Shown here: piece after piece, positions 10,927 through 22,798 of the stretch | How the letters are laid out: the number at the start of each line of letters is the position of its first letter | Numbering within the stretch: the stretch's first letter is position 1 | Assembly: GCA_004154925.1 (NCBI GenBank) | Contig: QJNS01000242.1 | Location: forward strand, 1-64,000 | Origin: Monosporascus cannonballus | Lineage: Eukaryota; Ascomycota; Sordariomycetes; Xylariales | Reading direction: 5' to 3' | Length of the DNA stretch: 64,000 nucleotides | Position numbers and translations under genes: made by a program | Notes under the pieces: model-generated | What the model was told of the DNA's origin: nothing | Databases searched by the model: none | The model's input: only the letters and a program-made list of their open reading frames with translations

Positions 10927-12902
10927 TCAAAAACAGTACTCTTCGACGTGCAAATGAATGCCCTGGGCGCCCGTTCCCTTGTGCACGCCGCGCTCATCGC
11001 TCAGCTTCGCGATGGAGGTGCGCACTTTCGCTACCAGGGACTGGCCACCACAGACGACGACGCCCGTCTCGCCTCCCGTCTCCTCGACGGCCTTCCTAAT
11101 AAAAGCCGCGACATCAGGGCGTGTCGCCGAGTGGTGGATATGGTGATCCTCGCTTGCGCTAGAGTGGTGCTTGCGGGGTGCAAAGCCGCCCGAACACATG
11201 GCCGGCGCATTCTCGGTGTCGCTGAGGCCTTTCTCCCTCACATTTTTGCAGCAGGTTACCTTCTTCTCGTCGATGCCCGAAGTAGAAGACCACGGTGACG
11301 GGGAAGTCGAAGCAGATGCTGTCACGGTCTCGAGCTGGCCGGTACCCGTCACGGCGATGTGGACCACGAGCTCGATGCCGACGGCCGCTGCCACGTCTAA
11401 CGCCTCGTGGAGACGGGCGTGGTAGAACCCGACCTCCTCACCCTGTCGCGCCGCCAACAGAAAATCGATTCGCTTGGTGCATTTCGTCAAGCTAGACTGC
11501 AGTACGCTCTCCAAGATAGGGAGGGTGAACGATGTGCCGGTCGATGCTGAAATGAGAACTAGCGTCTCGAAGATGTCCCATCGGGGCGGCCGTCCGTACG
11601 GCCCAGATACGAATGCAGTCAGCGTCTCTTTTTTTCCCAACGCCTCCATTTCTCGCGCGAACTTGTTGAGTCGTCTAGAGAAACCGGAATGCGAACGGAC
11701 AACTAGCTGAATACTGTTGCAAATGCATGTCTCGGGCATCTGGTGTGGACTTGCAATGGTGTAAGGGTGCGTCTCAAAGATTCCAACACGCGGCAGCCAC
11801 AAGTACAAGTGTTGACCGCCACTCCATCTGAAATGGACGTTCTTGATGGTTAAGATCGTCGTCGTTTCACCGAGCGTGCTCAGTTGGGTCTGATGACCCA
11901 GCCTTTGGCCTCCCTTGCAACGAGAGCTGTTGGGGTTAAACTTGACATTCTGCCAGACCAGCAGGCCAAGGCGGGAAATGCGGTCAAAGCAGAGTGCCGC
12001 GATGGCGAACCAGATATTGTATCTTGCGTAATCAGGAATGTGGACATAGACGACCCACAAGAAGAAGACGGCTGCTAGGACATGCTGGACGACGAAAACC
12101 TCATAAGCCATAGACCGGAATGGCTTAAAGGAAGTGACGACCATCCAGAGGAGTATGGCCCATCCTCCTAGTCCGTATTTGATGACAGGCATCATTTCGA
12201 GCTGTTCTTGCACAAAGTCGGCGATGACCCACTGCCTCCAGAAGTGGAACCCATGGACCGTGGTGGTGACGAACATAGTTCGGGCTACCCATCGGTGAAG
12301 CCAGTTCAACCTCTCGTAGCTCGTCCCGGAGATCCACCCGATGATGTTCGTCTTGGAGGACAACAGATACAGAAGAGGTACCTGGGTGGTGGCGATCCAG
12401 GCGTTTCGAAATCCGATCCTCTCCCAGAAAAGCGCATCTTTGTGGATGGCGTTATGGACCATCATGTAGGTAATGACGGCCCAGTAGACAAGGAGGACGA
12501 GAACCCGGCCCATGGGAGGCGGCGTCATCCAGGACAAGTATCGAGTCGGGACGTAGAACTGAGGATAGCTGATCTCCCTCCCCACCGCCGTCAGGGTGGC
12601 CCATACTTGCACATACCGGTTAGTAGGTTTCGTGGGGAACTGCACGGAGCTGGTCCTAGACGTGCGTAATCTGGGCGCAAGCTGTCAGTCGCAAGCACGC
12701 CAAGCACGCAAGAGTCGCGGCGTGGGTTGGCGCACCTCAGCCAGTTCTGAGCAAGGTCAATCCAGCGTATCACCAGAAGCAAGGCTAGAACTCCAGCAAT
12801 GAGACACCAGTACACCTGGGCGAGCTTCTTATTAGTTGACTGGAAGGAATTGGACGGCATAGACATGCCGCCCATCCCGCTCGAACCATGGTGGTGGTCC
12901 AT
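10927..12902 (-). CDS. Ferric/cupric reductase, FRE family
   Basis: Plasma-membrane metalloreductase that passes electrons from NADPH through FAD and two hemes to extracellular Fe(III) or Cu(II), ahead of high-affinity uptake. Exons are 12736-12902 and 10927-12670 (intron 65 bp, CTGAC branch), giving 636 residues. The N-terminus is His/Met-rich (MDHHHGSSGMGGMSM), a possible copper-binding tail. After an isolated TM at about 30-48 comes the ferric-reductase transmembrane core with heme ligands H181/H195 and H252/H266, each pair separated by 13 residues. HPYTIAS binds FAD, GPYGRP and CGGQSL form the NADPH site, and the end EEYCF is typical. A Ser/His-rich low-complexity insert lies in the NADPH domain. 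It is divergent from the Bim1-like gene across 1.5 kb. Ferric versus cupric preference cannot be read from sequence. Confidence 0.93.
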
Positions 12903-13004
12903 GGTTGCGGCTAGGGGGTTTTCTGGCTCCGGCTGTACGATGCAGGATCGCGAGGGCGGTTCTGATGCGACTGTCACAAGAAGGTCCCCGTTGAAGTAAA
13001 GGGT

Positions 13005-13012
13005 TTTGCTCG
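13005..13012 (+). promoter_or_regulatory. TTTGCTCG, Mac1-like site
   Basis: TTTGCTCG lies 103 bp upstream of the reductase ATG. It matches seven of eight positions of the yeast Mac1 element TTTGCTCA. Confidence 0.4.
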
Positions 13013-14019
13013 ACTGCCCTTGGTTGGTGAATGGAGATCTCCCCCGCCACGAAGATTTCGCCGTATATGTAAGGCGATGACGACGGGAAGCGATGCCACA
13101 CCGGCGTGGGCTATCGGCTACACACTTCCCACCTCAACTGGATTCGAGATGCGGTCGGTTCGATCAATGGTGATAGGGAATAGTGCTTATTGTAGAGTCA
13201 AGCCATACAGGTGAAGGGACGACGCAGTCCCTAGTAAGAGGCGGAACTCGGATCGCCGGCAGCTAACAAAGCTGGATTTTCACCCGTCAACGAATCTTCG
13301 ACTCTTCTTATTATTGTGAGTATGGTTTGGTAGGGAGGTGCAAGGTTATCTTCGGCGGGAATATTCTACAAAGGTACTTCGTACATAGTAATGTGGAAAC
13401 TTGCTCACACCAGAGCCTCAGGGCTGCGATTTTCAGCCAGGGTCACCCAACATAGGTACAGTGCCCAGCATACAAGGGCACAGGGTGCCTCAAGCTAACC
13501 ACATCATACTAATCCAGGGACGCTCAGAGTTGCACCTAGACATGTCCTCTATTACCTGAGCCTTACCAGACCGTTGGTGACATACAATCTCTGTGTATCT
13601 CTCCAATGTACAACTCGAATGCGATGCTGACTTTCAGAGTCTTACGATATATACATATTTTATGTGCTTAATGCAGGATGAGCATTGAACCTTGCCGTTC
13701 CCCGCGAATGAGCGCTAGTACCGAGCGTTAGTACCGGCCACAACTTGCTCAAATAGCCTCAATTGGCAATCCATCGTCCACTAACATCGACTGGCCGCTT
13801 GCTTCTAATGCGGGTCGGTCGGGGCAGTACAGGGGTCCCATGTGCGGATCCGAGACCCCACCGCCGGCGGCGGCGATATGGCTGAGGCTGACACTGACAC
13901 TGAATGTGATGCCGGAAGAGAGAGGAGAAAAGTCAGGTTAACACAAGAGAATATTTGGTTTTGGTGAAGGAGTTTTTGGAAACACATCAAAGATGGGATG
14001 GAAGATATGGGCACGACAG

Positions 14020-14027
14020 TTTGCTCG
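14020..14027 (+). promoter_or_regulatory. TTTGCTCG, Mac1-like site
   Basis: A second TTTGCTCG copy, about 400 bp upstream of the Bim1-like start. A near copy on the opposite strand (CTTGCTCG, 14087-14094) lies 60 bp further on, so the two form a loose inverted pair. Confidence 0.4.
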
Positions 14028-14430
14028 TCTCACCTCTCACCACCATATATATGTAGGTAGGCATGTACAACGTCCCCACGTCGAAACGAGCAAGTTTCTA
14101 TTCCAGCCGACTAGGTGCTCTCACCAACCCCCGCAAGGACCCGATCATAAGGTTCGGTGAGATGTATATAACATACACAGGTACCTGGGTGGTAGGTATA
14201 CCGTGCACCGGGGTGTATAATCTTCCTGGGTAGAGGTTGTGTAAATTGATAAATCCCATTTCTTCCTGCCGAACCGTCTTGTAGACCCTCCTTATCAATC
14301 CCCTCTCAAATGTTGTGGCCCAGCCTCTGTCACATCTAATCCACCCGGTGCTCTTTCTATTGGTCGGGCGACTCATCTCCTCTCTCCAATACATCGCCTG
14401 CCTAGGAATACATACACACCAGCCGATATC

Positions 14431-15200
14431 ATGGCTCGCCTTACATCATTGTCATCCTTCCTAGCGACCACCCTCGCCCTCGCGTGCGGCATTCGGGCGC
14501 ACTTCACGTTGAGTTATCCTACGCCGCTGGGCGCCATCGAAGACCAGAGCACCGGGCCCTGCGGCGGCTACACCCCCGACCTCTCCACCGTCGAGACGAC
14601 CGACTTTCATGTCGGCGGGGACGCCATCGCCGTCAGCACGGGACACGCCCAGAACAACTGGCTGTACCGCATCACCGCCGACGACGACCTCGCCAGCGCC
14701 AACTGGACCCAGGTGTACCCGATCGTGATCCAGACCGGCCTGAACGCGTACTGCCAGCCCTCCGTCACCATCCCGGAGGAGTTCGAGGGCCGGAAGGCCA
14801 TCCTCAGCGTTGTGGGACATGCGTCGGATGGATTATTGTACCAGGTGCGTATTAGCAGCGAGGGACGGCTGTGGAGGAGTGAGTGGGCGAGGAGGAAGTG
14901 GCGTGCAATAATACTAACCTACGATCACCTTCCCAGTGCGCCGCCGTCCAGTTCGTCTCCGGAGAGGGCAGCCGCCCCGAAGCCTGCACCAACAGCACCG
15001 GCGTCGACGCGTCATTCGACAACGATGCCGAGCTGGCCTCCTTAGTGGGCGACAGCCAATCCGAGGAGAGCGACTCCCCATCCTCGCCCACGGAAACGCC
15101 CGGCGGCGCCGCGTCATCGACGTATGGCTCGCTGCAAGGTCTCGGCTGCTTGGTTACGGTCACGGCAATGGTGTTGCTTGGAGCCGGTACCATGATCTGA
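14431..15200 (+). CDS. Bim1/X325-like copper-binding GPI protein
   Basis: Predicted cell-surface copper-binding protein of the X325/Bim1 family, related in fold to lytic polysaccharide monooxygenases but linked in Cryptococcus to copper uptake rather than sugar cleavage. Exons are 14431-14844 and 14937-15200, giving 225 residues. A signal peptide (1-23) ends just before His24, so the mature protein begins HFTLSYP with the N-terminal His of a histidine brace. H60 or H72 and D133 (in HASDGLLYQCA) are candidate further ligands. Cysteines at 44, 108, 139 and 157 could form disulfides. The tail is Ser/Thr/Gly-rich and ends in a hydrophobic segment, consistent with a GPI anchor. It is divergent from the reductase gene. 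Family assignment is by motif, without an alignment. Confidence 0.85.
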
Positions 15201-16485
15201 ATGAGCCGCTCGGTCGCATTTGTTAGTTGGAATTCTTCATACTATTGGCTGCCAAGAAGTTGGGACCGTGATGTTGTGTAAGGGGACGGAGTATATATCC
15301 GAGAGACGGACCTTCCGGTCCCAAACATAACCACATACATAGAACCGAAACAATACGAAGCCGAGGTACCCAAAGCAGCGCAAAGAATAAAAAAAGCAAT
15401 ATCGCCTATGAGTACCTACTGGATTCTGCACCACTGGAGCTGATTCGATCAACTAGCGAGCAAAGCCTGATCTGGACCTGACGACCTGACTTTTAAGCCC
15501 ACCGATGTAGTCAGATGCGACGTTCCAGAAGTTTAGAACGGGGTACGTAGGCGACCGAAACATGGCGCTACTGTCAAGAGGTTTCATTTTGCCAAAGTAA
15601 GTATGCAAGCGGCAAGGCAGCCGGAACTGCGTCCAGTATTTTTCATGTTCCTGCGCAAGAACATCTGCCTGGTATGACGGCGTCCGGCTTACCAAGCACA
15701 CATCGAATCATCTCTCGGGATATCCCTCATCACCGCTAGGCATCAAAGTTACATTACGGGCGATACGGGCGATGCACGGGATCCGGTTGCTCTCGTAATG
15801 TCTGCCTGGTTTGGTGTGTTTGAGAGTCACAAGCCCCGGCCACAAAGCTGACCATCCATGTGACCTGTTCCCTCGGTTGCGAGGGAATTTCCTGTACCAA
15901 GAGTCAGGAATGTGTCGCTAATTCGTTGAGGGAGTTGCTTTTAGTCTCGTGGAGGAGAATGAGGAATGGGCCGCTCTAACAGCTGGCAGACCCGGATGCC
16001 ATCTCGGCCTCGCATGCTCAGTGTCAGTAAATTGTATCTTCGCCATGGCGAAGAATACTCTGCCTACTAATGGTAGAGGTGTTCGCTGATCCGTTATCGT
16101 CATATGGTAGGGTGCGGATGTGCTCGTGGAGGGCTTTGGTTATGAAATAAACCTACAAGACCAACCCTTGGACGTGATGTTGTCACGTATCGAGGCACGC
16201 AATGTGATATATTCTTATTGAAGCAGTGTAGCCCTAACCGAATCAGCTCCCGACCAAGGCGGTCAATGAAGGCCTTGGGGTATCAGTCATCTCATAACTC
16301 GCTCGCTACGCTGTCCTATATAGCGGCTCGAGTGCACCTTATCCCAGTACCCGCTAGTAGGCAATATCCAAAATAGCTGACATAGTGGGATTCGTGGATA
16401 TCATGAAATACTAATAGTGGTGGTTGGAGTTCGTTTGTCCCAAACCTGCTCGACTGTTCTTGGTTTCGTAAGAGCCTCCGTCGTT
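15201..16485. other. Intergenic, nothing recognised
   Basis: About 1.3 kb between two converging genes. A minus-strand 82-codon ORF near 15.5 kb has no domain. A GAGCAAA copy near 15457-15463 lies downstream of both genes and is not interpreted. Confidence 0.6.
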
Positions 16486-19400
16486 CTACCTCGAGCCCAC
16501 CCCGATCTCTGTTCCTGGAAGATGAACCTTCTCCATGTCAGCCGCGAGGAATCTCACATCCTCATCATAGCGCTCATCCCGCCCCATAGTCGCTGATGTC
16601 GTCGCTGACGGCGATAGCGGCTTCCGCCATCCTGGGGCGCGACCGCCCATCGACCGTTTTAGCTGCGGAACTCCCTCCTCCTCTTCCGCCTCGTCATCAT
16701 CATAGCCCACCAGCGACTCCAACTCCGAAAAGCTCTCGGCGTCGATGTTGCCAGTGTCCTCGGCGCCCCCCCTCCTGCCCATATCCCTTAGCGAGATGAG
16801 GGCTTCGCCGCCGGGCAGCCTGACATCCGTCGCCTCGAGCGTCTCAGCGATGTCCCGCAGCAGCACGTCCATCGGGCAGATGTAAGCGACCTGCTTACGT
16901 TCGCTCCAGGCGAGGACGTGTCCGGCGAGTCGGCCATTGCGGCGGTCGATGACCCATGCCCCCGAATCGCCCGGGATACCGAGCGGGAGGCTTTTGGTCG
17001 ACGAGCCACCAGGCGGCGCAGTTTCCTGTGGTTGGATACTGGCGCCTGATGATGGTGTTGCGGCGGAGAAGATGGAGGCACTGCCGCTCACCTGGTAGGT
17101 GTGGCTTGGCGAAGCGCGGCCGTAGATCTTCACGGAAGTTAGCGCCGGGAGGATGCGCCCGGTCTGTAAGCCGCTGGTGCGCGCGCTGCATTGTACTTCC
17201 ATCCCCGGTAAAGACGTCGCCAGTGCCACTGTTGTCGGGTGTAGATCACCTATCGGGGAACTGGACGGGGTGCCGCGGGCCCGAGCGCGGGGTACGAGGT
17301 TGTCTCCCGGCTGGCGGTCGTCTTGGAACTCGAACAGAGCCCAGTCGATCTCGTGTACGAGGCCACCTTCATGACGCCGCCGGATACCAGATGACGCAAA
17401 GACTTCTCCTAGGCTGTATGTATCCAGATGGTCCTGGAGGCTAATCAGCAACAATGCAGGGAAGACACCTCGGTGAAGCGAGTAAGGAGTCAATTAAGTA
17501 TCCTGCGTCAACTTCGTACCTCGTCCATAGTATCCTCCGAAGGGTAGAACCCCTCTTCCACATCGTCAAGCGCTGGTTGAGTGACTACGTATCCGTCGCC
17601 GCAGCCCGGTTCAATTCCCGGGATGTCACCCGGCTCTCCATACTCTTCGAACTCATCTTCATCCACTTCCTCCTCGTCATCGCTTGTAAGATCCGTAACA
17701 GAGAACTCCGATCCAGAATCGGAAAATTCGCAGGCGAAATCGTCGCCGCCGCTTTCTGTTGAGGTGTCCTCGTCTTGTAGATAAGTCATGCCTTGAGTCG
17801 CTGCACTGCTTGTCGGAGGATGTGCCATCGCTCTCCGAGCCTTATCAGATGGTTCACTCGGCCCGCCACTTGGAGGAGTTGTATTATCTGGATCGTCCAG
17901 CATATGATGAACTGTCATACCATATGGCTTGTCATCAACTAGGATGAGACCACCAAAGCTTACTGGAGGAAGGTGTTTATCACCGATCCACGCCCCGATG
18001 CTCGCCCCGTTCCGGGGTCGCTCCTGAAAATCGGGATTGATGAGTGCGGGTTCGTCCGGTTCCATATCGGCCTCGCTCCCACTATCAAACTCGTCTGCGT
18101 CACCCGACTTCCGAGTCCCGCCCATGCTTCTTCGCGGCCCCTTCCTCGAGCGAAGGACAGAACCCCGACAGACCTTTAGCGCAAACCCAGTCGTACCATC
18201 AAAGAGAACACCCAACCTCTTCTTCAAGATCGCGCGCACCTTATTGACCGAGGTACAGACGACAAGCACGGTTGGCGTAACTTGTTGTGGGGATTCGCCA
18301 ATTGACTCGAGCGAGATCTCGACCGACTCGGGGTGCTTTCGATAAAACTGCTTGAGCGCCATGTTTATCTGGGGCATCAGCATGCTGTTCCACTGTTCAA
18401 TGGCTTCCTCCGGGAGAGGAACCTGGGGATAGAGACGAAGCTTCGGAGAACGCTCCTTTGTTAGACGCTTCTTCTCATCTTCGTTCCTAGACGCTATTAC
18501 ATGTTAGTATAACCGCTTCGGGAACAACAGGCACTAAAGATCGGATGTGTACCTTCTCTGAGCTTCTTGACATCCGTCCAAGCAGATGGTGTCGCTTCAA
18601 TTGATATGGGTGGCTTTTCCTTGGGCATCGTCACGGTTGGAGTTTTATAGTCCGGATTTGGGACCGAACTGGTAGAGCCCCTAATTTTCTGTTTGTCAAC
18701 AGATGGCCGGTTCAATGACTCTTCACTGAGACGCTCATCAAGTCCGCTCACGCCATCCAAGATGCAACAGGCTTCTAGGTAACGGCTTGCTCTGATTTGG
18801 ACTTGACTTAGGATCGCGTCGCTCGCACCGGGCCGGGCCAGTTCTTGGTCGACGGCATTCCAGCAGGCCCGAACCGCTTTCATGTATGGCGTGCCGCATT
18901 GGATTGCTAGCTGTTCTAGGACAGATTCGGGTATACTGGGAGATGCTAAGTTGGGCACCAAATTATCGAGCTTAGTCCACAGCCCGATAGAGACGAGCAG
19001 CATGGCTAGGGAGTAGAGATCCAGTGTCTTCATGTCATATTTGGAAGCAAGTGGGGATTGTGAGGTTGTCCGAGGGTCGAGTGGATGTCGATACAGCGAC
19101 AAGGCGGGAGATGATGACGAGTCCGGAGTGAATGAGTCGGGGAAGAGGTCAAACGACGATATAAGGGGTCTCCGGATGTCTACATCACCGTCGAGGCGGC
19201 CAGATTCATTTCCATTAGGAGCAGAACAAAAAGAGATTGCTGTATCAAGGAGGTTTCCGTGCGTTATGCCTCTAGCATGCATATCGAAGATGGTGTTTGC
19301 TAAGTTATGCGCAAGTCGGAATTTGGCTTCCAGTCTCGGCTCAAAGTCCGGCCTGTTGAGCAGCTCGGCCAGGGTGCAGAGATTATTGAGAGGCGCATGG

Positions 19401-20377
19401 GTAAACTCCTCAAACGACACCGGATTAAAAGTCGGAGGAAGCTGGTATACCAACGCAAGCCTTGAGTTCTCCATATCCTCATAGTAACCCAAGAGTAGCG
19501 GCAGTCCTATCCACGCACCCGGGGATCTCTGCGAATCGGTCTGCAACCCCGTGCTCAACCTTTCGAACCGGGACATAGACGGCATGATTCCAGTCATAGA
19601 ATATATCTGGTCGAACTGCGCATATTCCAGAAGAAGAGGAGACCATGTCTGACGCCCTGGTTGACGGGTCAGCTCGGAATAAGCTTGTTTGCCCATAAAG
19701 ACGATATGTTGTGGCCGGCTGGGCGATGTTGGAGTCGAAGAATGGTCAGCCTGTTCCGTATCCAGAGCTGTAAGAGTCGAAGGATTGATGACTTGGGGTG
19801 CTCGTATCCTGGTGGACTCAAAGGCCCGAAGGTCTTCAATCGAGGTCGTAGACTTGGGCAACCCAGCCTGTGCAGCTCTGGACGACCTGGCTGCCTCCGA
19901 TCGAGTGCGTGTCAGGTCACAGAGCGTATCGATGGAAGCAGTCAGGTCACGGACCAGATCCTCAAATCGACCCTTATCCCACACGATGAGCGGCTTCTTT
20001 CGATCGCCGGTGGCCTTTTCAGGGGCCTTGTCGCCGCCCGGAACGTCTCTCTTAGAGGCAAGCCAAAGAGGCTCTGCCTCGGCGAGGATGTCTTTGATAG
20101 TAGCCATAATGCTGCCGACGAGGTCGCTCAAGCCGGCTTTCGATAGTGATTCGTCTATCTCGGCAGTCTGGTCCGAGTCGGACCATTCCAATCCCCAGCT
20201 CACCAGCCGGTCCTTCTGTATGCGAAGCTTGCGATGCAAGGCTTTGATCTCAGGATCATCGGCGCTCTGAACCGGCTCTTTAACAAAGTCGGATGACTTT
20301 TTGGTGTCATTGTAAAGCCGACTGAGTCTGCGCTGGAAGGGCAGCTGAAAGCCACCTTGGGGTAGAAAGGATTCCAT
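16486..20377 (-). CDS. Pseudokinase-trypsin-like protease fusion
   Basis: Exons are 18553-20377, 17520-18493 and 16486-17433 (introns 59 and 86 bp, the first with an ACTAAC branch), joining to 3,747 nt and 1,248 residues. Residues 1-150 are helical and charged, with a segment ([12 protein letters not shown]) like the HeLo or prion-inhibition helices of fungal death proteins; this part is uncertain. About 215-530 is a kinase-like fold: a hinge-like [16 protein letters not shown] in place of HRD..N, no DFG (SSFDLF) and an F-helix DLYSLAMLL, so it should be inactive. A conserved-looking linker (about 670-720) follows. The C-terminal part is trypsin-like: His804 or His805 (TVHHML), Asp963 (EIDWALFEF) and Ser1090 (GDSGAW). 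An acidic insert of about 130 residues sits between His and Asp. No signal peptide or TM is seen, so it is probably cytosolic. A regulated protease is inferred. Confidence 0.8.
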
Positions 20378-22130
20378 GTCTGTAGACTTCGGCCAGCGTC
20401 TGGCCTGTCCAGAATGTGATGGATAAAGTCCTTGTGGCTTCGTCTAGGCCGTAGCGCAGATGCTTAAGAGAGAAGGGAATCAAAGGCCAGACCTAGATTG
20501 GTAATATATATGCACAGACAGTTATATAGCAAGAGCAAAAATTCATAAAAGCTGCGACCCTTTTTTTCAACGCCTTGTGCTCATATGGCCAAGGGCTGAG
20601 TTCACATAAGATGGCGTCGATAGTCACTGTGAGTCGCAAAAGGCTTCTACCCGCTTCTGAGAGTCTGGGAGGGATGGTTATGTCGACATAGGTTCGAGTT
20701 TGATATTTGGACGCTCAAAGTACACTTGGACAAGACTTGAACTCGTTGCTGCTCTCTCTGGTGATACAGCTTTTCATAAAGAATACAGCTGCCTTCAGAC
20801 TGGACAATCTTGATGCCTATGATGGACCCACCATCCGTGGGTAGATACCAAGAATAGCCAATGAGGAGGAATGCTGGTGGGTGGACAAGAAAATGTTCGG
20901 CCGAAAGCGTAGGTACGCCCTCCCTGTCCTTAGACTTTTCCTAAGAAAAGGCTTAAGTACGTGCATGTACTGAAGGTAGGATCTCACGAAGATGCAAACA
21001 AGAGATATGGACTTGAAATTTGACGAAAATGCTGTTGCCTGGACGATGCTTGACACGGCAAACTGGTCTGCCTGTGTGAAGTTTGTAGTTGATCGACCCC
21101 GGAGCGAACTAGAGCCCTAATAAGTTAGATCTGTATGTGAATCATATAGAGCCAGTAAGATCTTGGGTCGGGCCTTGGCGGCTGCCTACCTCAAGATACC
21201 TAGGTACCTTCAGCCAAGAGGGACCAGAGGCACAGTGAGTGAAGATTGTGTCAAGCATGCCTTTCTGTATTCCCGTTCCCTGCCGGCTGTAGCTCGCTAT
21301 GATTGGCGCCAGAGCACCACGGGGGCAACGAAACTCCAAACCACTCAGCTTCTTGTTCTACTCTAATACAGTGTAGGCACACGGTAGAGATAACATACCA
21401 TTCCCACGGGCGGATATATCTATCCCCGCTATTTCCTTCTATCAGGGGCATACATCTATGTGCTGTCACCAACCAGTTCTCTGGGAAGAAAAATCGGGTC
21501 CTTCCCCAGAGTCGCTTCAATTCCTTAAAAGGTGACTTGGCTGACTGTTTGGGCTATCATAACCTCTCAAGTCATCCTCATATCCCTCATATACATCGTC
21601 AATGTAGCCCAGTCACCTACGTAGCTGTCTTGAATCGGAGACGTCGTGCCTGCCTCCTTTTTGCCTTGTGACAGCTGTTCAGTGCTTCTTCATTGTCAAT
21701 AATAACAGCTCTTTCTATCGCATCGATATGTTTGTATAGAACTTAAACTGGATATATTGCCCGAGATAGAGCATTGACTCGGCATTCGATTGACAATAGT
21801 CACCGACGTATGCGATTTTCTTGATATGCCTTTTTGCTGGCAACTTTCGAGTACTAGTCAGGCACATATTTCATAAAAAAACAAGGATCAGAAGCAATTA
21901 CTATATAAAGCACGGGCTGCCCCGAAAACCAGTCGGCGACAAGAGCATCGACTTTGAGACAACTCATTAAGACTAGACATGGAGTACTGACTTTGTGGCT
22001 TTCATATCTACTCTCTACCCATAATAATGTATCGGAGCAAGATATCTACCCTGCGTTCTCAGAGACGAAGCAGCCGAATCTCTATGCCCTCTGGTAGGAT
22101 TCTCCCAGCTTTTCGATCGTCTCTTCTGCC
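20378..22130. other. Intergenic, promoter DNA only
   Basis: About 1.75 kb between two divergent genes. ORFs near 21.3-21.7 kb on both strands overlap each other and have no domain. A TATA-like box is listed separately. Confidence 0.55.
21902..21909 (+). promoter_or_regulatory. TATA-like box
   Basis: TATATAAA lies 222 bp upstream of the ATG of the one-unit Cys/His gene and is followed by a plausible leader. The match is good but short. Confidence 0.35.
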
Positions 22131-22463
22131 ATGGCTATAATGGCTATAAACGAGTACGGACACCGTACAGTCGTCTCCTTCCGGTATACCGTAGATGGTA
22201 TCACTCTCAACGTCCCGGATAGCGAACGGTGCTATCTATTCCATGTGAGCTACTCGTGCGGACATCACCACATGGACATACCTGTCAAACAGCGAGAGCA
22301 CTGGGGACCTTGCGTATGGCCTGCCTGCCTGAGGAAGAAAGTGCGTTACGTTCTTACTGAGAAGTGTAAAGACTGTGCCGCTGAGCACGGACAACAACCT
22401 CCAAGATGGGTGCAAGAAGTACGAGGGTGGGAGGGAAGGATGGCTACCGAGCTGTCTAGATGA
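22131..22463 (+). CDS. Small Cys/His protein, one CGH unit
   Basis: A 110-residue intronless ORF starting in a good context (TGCCATGG). After a 40-residue N-terminal part it has C43-G-H, then C61-x4-C66 and C79-x2-C82. The same CGH, paired-Cys, C-x2-C order occurs three times in the next gene, so the two are paralogues of different unit number. The spacing suggests a zinc-binding fold, but no known domain is recognised. There is no signal peptide or TM, so an intracellular protein is expected. Function unknown. Confidence 0.65.
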   Translation: MAIMAINEYGHRTVVSFRYTVDGITLNVPDSERCYLFHVSYSCGHHHMDIPVKQREHWGPCVWPACLRKKVRYVLTEKCKDCAAEHGQQPPRWVQEVRGWEGRMATELSR

Positions 22464-22798
22464 ACGAGCAATGATAATAGGTGGACGAACGGTTAGAATT
22501 ACTTCACTTGTAAGTGCATATATACAATGTCATGGGCATTACCTGACCATAACTCTAGGGGGGCGTGAGGAGTGACGTGCCTAAAAAGGTGTCATGACCT
22601 AGGTCATGTCGTGGTAGAAGGCGAAGCGTATCACCACTGGATGATTCAGGGGAGAGCGATTACCAACAAGAATGACACATAACTGACAACAATTGACTTG
22701 ATCAGCGTCTTAAAACCGGCCTCCTGGAGGGGCGTAAGCCATCTTGGTGTAGCATATTTCCCCATTTCCAAACGCCTACACTAACGGGTTTGCGCAAA
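22464..22798. other. Intergenic between the two CGH genes
   Basis: 335 bp between two same-strand paralogous genes. It presumably holds the terminator of the first and promoter of the second; no distinct element is recognised. Confidence 0.6.

Larger units (their letters stand above)
12903..14430. promoter_or_regulatory. Shared divergent promoter region with TTGCTC cluster
   Basis: This 1.5-kb region separates the reductase start from the Bim1-like start. It holds five TTGCTC cores: 13006-13011, 13401-13406, 13745-13750 and 14021-14026 on the plus strand and 14088-14093 on the minus strand. About 0.7 would be expected by chance in a region of this size. Fungal copper regulators of the Mac1/GRISEA/AfMac1 type recognise TTTGCTCA-like or TGTGCTCA-like sites. 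Two of the five are TTTGCTCG and two are TTGCTCA. Assignment to copper control is inference from motif and gene content. Confidence 0.5.
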
